Below, in pieces: positions 57,323 through 64,000 of a stretch of DNA of 64,000 nt. The stretch covers positions 50,591,550-50,655,549 of the forward strand of contig OV277864.1 in assembly GCA_922989275.2 (NCBI GenBank). The letters run 5' to 3'. Position numbers and translations under genes: made by a program. The stretch's first letter is position 1. The number at the start of each line of letters is the position of its first letter. This DNA is from Gari tellinella (lineage: Eukaryota; Mollusca; Bivalvia; Cardiida; Psammobiidae). The notes under the pieces are model-generated. The model was given only the letters and a program-made list of their open reading frames with translations. It searched no databases and was not told where the DNA came from.

Positions 57323-59884
57323 GTCATGTCTGTTGGTTTGTCCGTCCGTCTGTCTGTGCCAAAAACCTTAACCTTGGCTATAACTCTTGCATTTTTGTAC
57401 CTGGACCTTTTATACTTGGCATGTGTCTTTCCTGTATCAAGACCTTTCCATCCATACAAACCTTTTTGACCTTGTGACCTTGACCTTGACATTTGACCGC
57501 CTTTTGTAAAAATCTTTAAATGGCTATAACATTTGCACCAGTAGGCCCAGGGCTTTCATATTTTGTATGTATATTTCTTTTGTCAAGACCTTTCCTACCA
57601 AACCAACATCTTTGACCATGTGACCTTGACCTTGACATTTGACCTATTTAATCAAACTTTAACCAAAAACCTTAACCTTGGCTATAACTTTTGCATTTTT
57701 AAACCTTGGCCTTTTATACTTGGCATGTATATTCCTCATGGCAAGACCTTTCCAACCATTTAAAACTGTTTGACCTTGTGACCTTGACCTTGACATTTGA
57801 CCTACTTTTGTAAAAATCTTTAAATGGCTATAACATTTGCACCAGTAGGCCCAGGGCTTTCATATTTTGTACGTATATTTCTTTTGTCAAGACCTTTCCA
57901 ACCATACCAACATCTTTGACCATGTGACCTTGACCTTGACCTTTGACCTATTTAATCAAACTTTAACCAAAAACCTTAACCTTGGCTATAACTTTTGCAT
58001 TTTTAAACCTTGGCCTTTTATACTTGGCATGTGTATTCCTCATGGCAAGACCTTTCCAACCATATAAAACTTTTTGACCCTGTGACCTTGACCTTGAAAT
58101 TTGACCTAATTTTTTTAAAAATCTTAAAATGGCTATAACATTGGCACCAGTAGGCCCAGGGCTTTCATATTTTGTATGTATATTTCTTGTGTCAAGACCT
58201 TTCCAACCATACCAACATCGTTGAACATGCGACCTTGACCTTGACCTTTGACCTATTTAATCAAACTTTAACCAAAAACCTTAACCTTGGCTATAACTTT
58301 TGCTTTTTTGCACCTGGGCATTTTATACTTGGCATGTGTATTCCTCATGGCAAGACCTTTCCAACCATACAAAACTTTTTGACCTTGACCTTGACATTTG
58401 ACCTTCTTTTGTAAAAATCTTTAAATTGCTATAACATTTGCACCAGTTAGCATAGGGCTTTAATATTTTGTATGTATATGTTTTGTGTCAAGACCTTTCC
58501 TACCATACCAATATCTTTGACCATGTGCCCTTGACCTTGACCTTTGACCTATTTAATCAAACTTTAACCAAAAACATTAACATTGGCTATAACTTTTGCA
58601 TTTTTGAACCTGGGCCTTTTATACTTGGCATGTGTATTCTTCATGGCAAGACCTTTCCAACCATACAAAAATTTTTGACCTTGTGACCTTGACATTTGAC
58701 CTACTTTTGAAAAAACTTTAAATGGCTATAACATTTGCACCAGTTGGCCCAGGGCTTTAATATTTTGTATGTATATTTCTTGTGTCAAGACCTTTCCAAC
58801 CATACCAACATCTTTGACCATGTGACCTTGACATCGATCTTTGACCTATTTAATCAAACTTTAACCAAAAACCTTAACCTTGGATATAACTTTTGCATTT
58901 TTGCACCTTGGCCTTTTATACTTGACATGTGTTTTCCCTTTCTAACCATACAAAACTTTTTGACCTTGTGACCTTGACATTTGACCTACTTTTGTTGAAA
59001 TCTTTAAATGGCTATAACATTTGCACCAGTAGGCCTACGGCTTTCATATTTTGTTTATATATTTCTTGTGTCAAGACCTTTCCAACCATACCTACGTTTT
59101 TGCCCTTGTGACTTTGACCTTTGACCTTTATTTGTATAAATCTTTATACGCCTATAACATTTGAATCAGTAGGCCTAGAGCTTCCATACTTTATATGTTT
59201 CTTGTGTTAAGACTTCTCCAACCATGCCAATGTTTCATTTACCCTACGACCATGACTTTTGACCTACTTTTGCAAATAAGCATTACATTACAGAACATGG
59301 TGCTGGCTGGGGGCATTTGTGTTTCACAAACACATTGCTTTTCTCTGATCTTCACCAAACTCTCTGAAAATGTTTGTTGACATAAAATGGAGACCAATTT
59401 AGATAACCAGCGGTGCCAATTTATGCTGGGCCCTTTGGAGTAATGGCCCTTGAATTCCTCAAAATGGCGCTCCACGACAGTTTCAGCTCTCTAACTCGAA
59501 CATTTTACATTTGATAGTCTGGATTCCCCTCCCTGTATCATCGGGGGCATTCGTGTAACTGGGACACGCTCTTGTTTCCATTGCAAACAGGTTGGAGCCA
59601 GATCAGACGCCGGGTAACCCGGCGTCTGACCAGGCTCCAACCTGTTTGCTACTCAGATTAAAAAACATAGTTAAAGTTTCTAAAAGTAAAGTTCCACAGT
59701 TTAGTGCATTGCGTTTTACGTTTAAACGGGAAAAAATGTCTTCTCTACTGTACATTACACAAATAAATACAGCTACCCGTATATCTAGCTGGCTGTACGG
59801 AAATCATCGAGTACGGTACTCATCCCTTTTAAAAGTTTAGAATGTTCCAATCTAAAAATAACTCAGACAAGTCAGAAGAAAACA
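57075..59884 (+). mobile_element. composite element D', split by H (right arm and spacer)
   Basis: 57075-57286 (CGTGACTTGTCAGAGTTA, CGTGCAGCACGAGA, TACTAAAACTATT) and 59574-59884 (TTTCCATTGCAAACAGG, hairpin, AACTCAGACAAGTCAG) together make one D' when H is taken out. The join matches the uninterrupted copy at 40.32 kb. Confidence 0.75.
57287..59573 (+). mobile_element. element H, full copy with about 300-bp tandem array
   Basis: The start TATGCCCCCAGAATC-TACG-ATTCGGAGGCATA is a small hairpin, followed by GTCCGTCCGTC. Then about six units of about 300 bp (GTGACCTTGACCTTGAC, CCTTGGCTATAACTTTTGC). The end block contains TGTATCATCGGGGGCATTCG and ACACGCTCTTG. About 2.29 kb, no protein. Short frames of 60-80 codons are translations of the array. 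Confidence 0.8.
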
Positions 59885-60029
59885 CTTATACTAGAAAAAC
59901 AATGTGTTTCACTTATTATTTCGGTAGAGATAAATAATGAGACTGGTTTGACAATATCATATTTATTACAACGATTCATACAACGATGATATCTATATTT
60001 ACTAAACTAGCCCTTATGTACAAACCATA

Positions 60030-60360
60030 CAGTGCTCCGTCTCAACAACAACACCGAATGGGCGACAAACTTTGCGTGTGTTGTTAGGAGGGAGTTGTTA
60101 TAGGGAAGGAACTTTAAAACATTTGCAAACAGCTTGAATGCAGATCAGACGCCGCGTAACGCGGCGTCTGATCTGGATTGAAGCTGTTTCACACGTCATT
60201 GTATTCCTTGTCAAAATGTCCACTAATATGTAACGTTGAGAAAAAAACAGCAGACGACGATTTTAAGCAGACGATACTGCAGCAGTGAATTGTTAGACAT
60301 AAATGTCTTGTTTGGGGAACAGCTACAATGGTTGCTGTAAGGAGAGAATCGTTGTTGGGA
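60030..60360. mobile_element. MITE family E, copy E9 (mirror of E8)
   Basis: CAGTGCTCCGTCTCAACAAC ... TTGTTGGGAGGGAGCACTA; hairpin about 60124-60191. Same insertion as E8, duplicated with the arm. Confidence 0.8.
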
Positions 60361-60448
60361 GGGAGCACTATACTATTGTTAGGACGATTGTCATATATGC
60401 ATTACTTATTCATACATGTATCCAGTCATCAAAACGTTGATAATTTAA

Positions 60449-60701
60449 CCCTTAACCCCATAGCCTGTTTTTTTAATTTTGAAAATAGGTGACTACTTAA
60501 GCAGGTTGAAAGTAAAGCAGAATGCGCCATTAGGCGCATTTTGCTTTACTTTCAGTCTGCTTTAAGCAACCACCTGTTAAGATAAAGAAAATATTTCTTA
60601 TGATACATATGCATGCATGGCTGTATAGATTGGAACTATTTTCTACAGCGGAAGAATATAAAATGAATGCGCTAAAAGGCGCTTCTATATGGGCAAAAGG
60701 G
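60449..60701. mobile_element. MITE family A, copy A11 (mirror of A10)
   Basis: TTAA, CCCTTAACCCCATAG ... CTATATGGGCAAAAGGG, TTAA; hairpin about 60497-60565. Confidence 0.85.
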
Positions 60702-61270
60702 TTAACTTAACACATTCAGTCTTAGCGACGAGTGTACTCGTCATTTACAAATTGTGTACCTGTAAAATGTCCTTCACGAGCCCTTTGATCAGGATGAACA
60801 CTGTTTGTCATTTTGCATAATAGTACGCATAACAGCCCTTGAATCTAGACAAATTTGGACCAAGATGAATTGAAAATTGGTTCTGTCAAATCTCGATACT
60901 TCAACTCACTTAAATCGATCTTTCCAGAATTGCCACCGTTTAATTTCTATAACACTTACGCTTACGTCGAACATATCCGTATTTCAAAATTAAAACGTGG
61001 CTAAGCCATGTTTTATCTTTAAAATATGGATATGTTCGAACAAACGCGAGTACGAATTATCGAGTTTCGACTGTATTTTCAATTTGAAGTTTCAGGGATG
61101 AATGTGTTATTATAGGCATAATCATATACCGGTATTACGCAGATAACAGCTAACAGTCATTGTCTTAACCACTCCAGTTATATTAACACAGGTACATGTA
61201 TGTATTAATTATGCAAGTTATAGCACGGTCATCCTATTTTATCGAATCATCCAAGTGTTCAAACCAACAT

Positions 61271-61533
61271 GGGGCCCGTTTCATAAAACTTCGTACGACA
61301 AATGTTGTCGTAAGTCAGATTGTAAAAGTCTCAATAATTATTTATTTCTCCATCTAATCCTGTCTTGTGACAAAACTTATCCTGTCTTGTGACATCTCTT
61401 TGGAATCGTCTTTTCAAGACGATTCCAAAGAGATGTCACAAGACAGGGTTAGAAAAAGAAATCATAAATCAAATGTATTTTAAAGTTTTGACTTACGAAC
61501 GTTTTTGTCGTACGAAGTTTTATAAAACGGGCC
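61271..61533. mobile_element. foldback element family G, copy G8 (mirror of G7)
   Basis: GGGGCCCGTTTCATAAAAC ... AAGTTTTATAAAACGGGCC. Its palindrome has one more paired base than G7 (AAAGAGATG against AAGGAGATG there). Confidence 0.85.
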
Positions 61534-61674
61534 TCAGATTGGTTATAGCAAATCAGGCACTTAAATTTTAAACATATGTTATAACAATACGGACACATTA
61601 AATTATCATACAGATGAACTACAATAAAGGTACTGCAAAATGAACTAAGCACATTAACCATATCTACAGGTTAA

Positions 61675-61896
61675 CCCTTTCACTGCCATGACGTCACAAA
61701 TATTAAACAATTTTTGTTTACTGTAGATTTATCTCTCTTTATATACATTTATTAGGTATTTTTTACTTAAGAAATACGGTATTTAAATCATTTTAAACCA
61801 TTCGAATCCTGATCAGAGACCGCCATATACGGCTTCTGGTCAGGAATCAAACTGTCTGGAAATAACTATTGAGCTCGGGGTAAGGCAGTGAAGGGG
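61675..61896. mobile_element. MITE family Q, empty-site copy (mirror of Q without A9)
   Basis: CCCTTTCACTGCC ... GGCAGTGAAGGGG, flanked by TTAA (61671-61674, 61897-61900). 222 bp with the A9 target TTAA unoccupied. Confidence 0.85.
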
Positions 61897-62130
61897 TTAA
61901 AGCACAGGCACTGCAATAACCAAACATCAGCTGTCTCTGTCTTAAGGACGATCGCGGCAGTTTCTGTTTCTAACGATCAAAGGGATGCAACTCGTGCAAA
62001 CATTTTGCTTGAGTTGCCTCCCTTTTGCCAATACTGTATGATATGGTTTATATTTGAAATTTGTATGTTTTCTATCTCAATAACTTAATTATGCGGTCAT
62101 ACCTGAATTTGGCGATCACGATTAGTGATG

Positions 62131-62268
62131 CTTGTGCGGTTTGAGTTGGGTCTTGGTTCGTTCTCGAGTGTTTGGTTGGTCGGATTTGAGCCAAAGTCTC
62201 AACTCTGGCTAATCAGGTGCTTTGGAGCGGTCTGGGACTCAATTCAGGGGTTTTATAAGCATGGACCC
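62131..62268. mobile_element. hairpin element M, copy M3 (mirror of M2)
   Basis: GGTTTGAGTTGGGTC, TTGGTCGGATTTGAGCC, CAACTCTGGCTAATCAGG, TTTTATAAGCATGGACCC. Confidence 0.5.
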
Positions 62269-62919
62269 TTACTGACTTTAGGTTTTTACATACTTTTTGC
62301 AAGTTCTAGGTTAAAAACCCATTCTGATTTAGATCTAACTTAATTATTAATAAAACAATATTGCAAAGTTTTGATCCATAACAGACATCGAATAAATTGA
62401 GGTCTGGTTTGGATACAAACTGTTTGACAGAACACGATGCTGCTTGTCTTCGCTGGTTATTAACGGGAGTAAAATAGCAAATCGAACAGGCTGATATTTA
62501 AATACTTGCTCTCTCAACTATGTCTCCACTGTTTTTCAATTCAAATTATAATAGATTAAATGACTTTAACCCCCCCCCCCCCCCCCTGTAACTTCAAATG
62601 GACAATTCCAGTTTCCAATTTAGCCTAGCACACCATATAGATCTAGTTAGGGTTTGTTTTTGACCATATATTCTAATATGAGACAGTGGAGACCCTAGCC
62701 AAAGGACTCCTATTAGTCCTTTTGGAACCCTCTGATTTGAGTCTTCTCTGTTTGCATAGGACAAGTGTACTCCACAGATACACTATTTGCAGAGAACGCC
62801 TAAATGCCTGCCTATTGTTTATATAGAGAGTGTTATTTTCTTGTTAATTATTTTTGACTGTTTATATTGATCGTGTTATTATTGTTAATTATATGATTTG
62901 TAAGAAATGCTTGTTTAAG

Positions 62920-63018
62920 GGCCTCACGGTAGATTAGTCTCCTGACTAAGTGAGTTACCCTCGTAAAATAAAGTCGTTCATTCATTCATTCATTCATTCA
63001 TTCATTTCATTCATTCGA
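62920..63018 (+). mobile_element. retroposon 3' end with (ATTC)n tail, right arm
   Basis: GGGCCTCACGGTAGATTAGTC, CTGACTAAGTGAG, CCTCGTAAAATAAAGTCG then (ATTC)n with a TTTC interruption. Longer tail than the left-arm partner. Confidence 0.65.
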
Positions 63019-63519
63019 TATATACTAATAGTGCTTGAATAGTGATACATTATTGACGATTGAAAGTATGTATCTGGACACATTTTAGCATTTTAAGTGG
63101 TTCTCATATAGCATTTGTAGATAGCCCTATGTGTAATTGGATTGACGTGTGTTGCTCTCTATGTAGACATTTGGATTTTTCAGAAAAAAACTGATCCGGG
63201 TACCTGTAATTTTTATGTGTGACTTCAGTAAATTATTGCTTTATCTATAGATATTTGTGAAAAATATTGTCAAAATCTGAATGTTTGAACTGTAGGAGAA
63301 AAAATACTATTTGATGTGTTCCCTTTATTGACGGATGCTGTCTTGTTTTCATGCTTTTGGTGCTACTTGCTTCTATATTTTTTTCTATTTTATGAAAATA
63401 TTTGGTAGCACTCCTGTGACTTTCCAAATCTGGGGTGCCTCCATAGAAGTTGTTGTTTAAGCTTAAAAGGAAAGGTGATAGCCTGGAAAATGTTATCATC
63501 TGTTTCACAATTGATCACA

Positions 63520-64000
63520 TTAGCATTGTAACACAATTGAATGGTTTATAAGTTCTTCATATCCCCCTTTCTGAATGAAATTTGTTGGGACATGTCTAGA
63601 TTCTATTTCTTGAATTTTACCCCTGAATTTTAGCCACATTTCATTTATATTTAGTATTGCTTGATTTAGCCCTTCTTCCCATTTTATTTGGCCCAATTCT
63701 TTTTTGATCTCTTCATAGTTTGCTTTGTTATAATTTTTCCTAATTTTTTTAATGTTACTCATGACTGCGTTACACACATAATTTAAAAGTAATTACACAA
63801 TGGTCACTTTTGCCAATTGGGCCTTGGTATTCTATATCTTCGATTGCTTCTTCTTCTAATGTTATAAGGAGGTCAAGGGTGTTAGGTTTGTCTGTACCTC
63901 TCCATCTTGTAGGTTTCATAATATGTTGCGATAGGTAGTTTCTTGGAGACATTCTACAAATTTTTGTTCGTTTGAATTTTCACTTCTTGCTATGTTTAAT
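63520..64000 (-). pseudogene. LINE endonuclease-domain fragment, frameshifted
   Basis: Minus-strand reading from the window edge: ENSNEQKFVECLQ in one frame, then (after a shift near 63945) YLSQHIMKPTRWRGTDKPNTLDLLI...PIGKSDHCVITF in a second, then (shift near 63777) NIKKIRKNYNKANYEEIKKELG...WLKFRGKIQEIESRHVP in a third, ending at a stop at 63520. LDLLI and GKSDH are the C-terminal motifs of APE-type endonuclease of non-LTR retrotransposons (CR1/jockey-like order). The reverse transcriptase is absent. Two frameshifts and the truncation make it a dead copy. Confidence 0.8.

Larger units (their letters stand above)
57323..63402 (-). repeat. large inverted repeat, right arm
   Basis: Mirror of 50410-56729. 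It lacks the 249-bp A9 insertion and differs slightly in the C-run near 62569 and the ATTC tract near 62985. The outer border is GAAAATATT at 63394-63402; beyond it comes sequence not found left of 50410. Confidence 0.9.

Noticed and set aside
54900..59140. Many 60-90-codon frames with similar proteins (MYVYFLCQDLS...) in both arms
   Set aside because: They are translations of the tandem units of element H, repeat every about 300 bp and mirror exactly in the other arm. No start context or domain.
26..60565. Hairpins followed by T-rich sequence as intrinsic terminators, or spaced repeats as a CRISPR array
   Set aside because: The DNA is eukaryotic, the palindromes lie at the centres of MITEs, and there is no regular repeat-spacer pattern.

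Overview
The window looks like animal nuclear DNA, most likely from a bivalve mollusc. It is AT-rich, has spliced genes with canonical GT/AG borders, carries LINE fragments, and is packed with short non-autonomous transposons and with repeat elements that carry tandem arrays and have GTCCGTCCG-type ends. The clade is an inference from repeat style and from the one protein gene; no species is claimed.

One convincing protein gene is visible, on the plus strand. Exon A (31167-32333) encodes a signal peptide and a Cys-rich ectodomain. Exon B (36374-37198) joins it in phase 0 across a 4.04-kb intron and ends in a hydrophobic tail and a stop. The 663-residue product resembles the extracellular region of molluscan methuselah/adhesion-type GPCRs but has no seven-helix domain. 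Two broken LINE pieces are the only other recognisable coding sequence: a 3' end at about 14.28-15.19 kb and an endonuclease fragment at 63.52-64.0 kb, minus strand.

The rest is mostly repeats. Several families of about 200-360 bp have terminal inverted repeats and a perfect or near-perfect palindrome in the middle. Target duplications read directly from the ends are TA (families D, E, F, J, K; Tc1/mariner style) or TTAA (families A, L, O, Q; piggyBac style). Family C, with CAGGG ends, is possibly hAT-like. The central palindromes fall into a few superfamilies shared between elements with different ends and different target sites. Within a superfamily the two arms change together so that pairing is kept.

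Layout. 0-7.8 kb: MITEs A, E, F, L and O and a 375-bp tandem repeat. 7.8-9.3 kb: element with a 164-bp array. 9.3-13.4 kb: MITEs E, F, C, G and L. 13.48-17.04 kb and 22.95-26.14 kb: two copies, in opposite orientation, of a TTAA-flanked 3.2-3.6-kb element built around a 161-bp tandem array. 17.9-18.4 kb: TCTG microsatellite. 19.1-22.3 kb: elements J, K, A and D'. 26-31 kb: more MITEs. 31.1-37.2 kb: the gene. 38-39.1 and 42.2-44.0 kb: AGCTC-type array elements. 47.3-48.7 kb: 1.37-kb element with long inverted ends. 49.4-49.8 kb: 47-bp minisatellite. 50.41-63.40 kb: a giant inverted repeat, arms about 6.3 and 6.1 kb around a 593-bp spacer, whose arms differ by one 249-bp MITE insertion. This is the clearest evidence for a mobile family and its target site.
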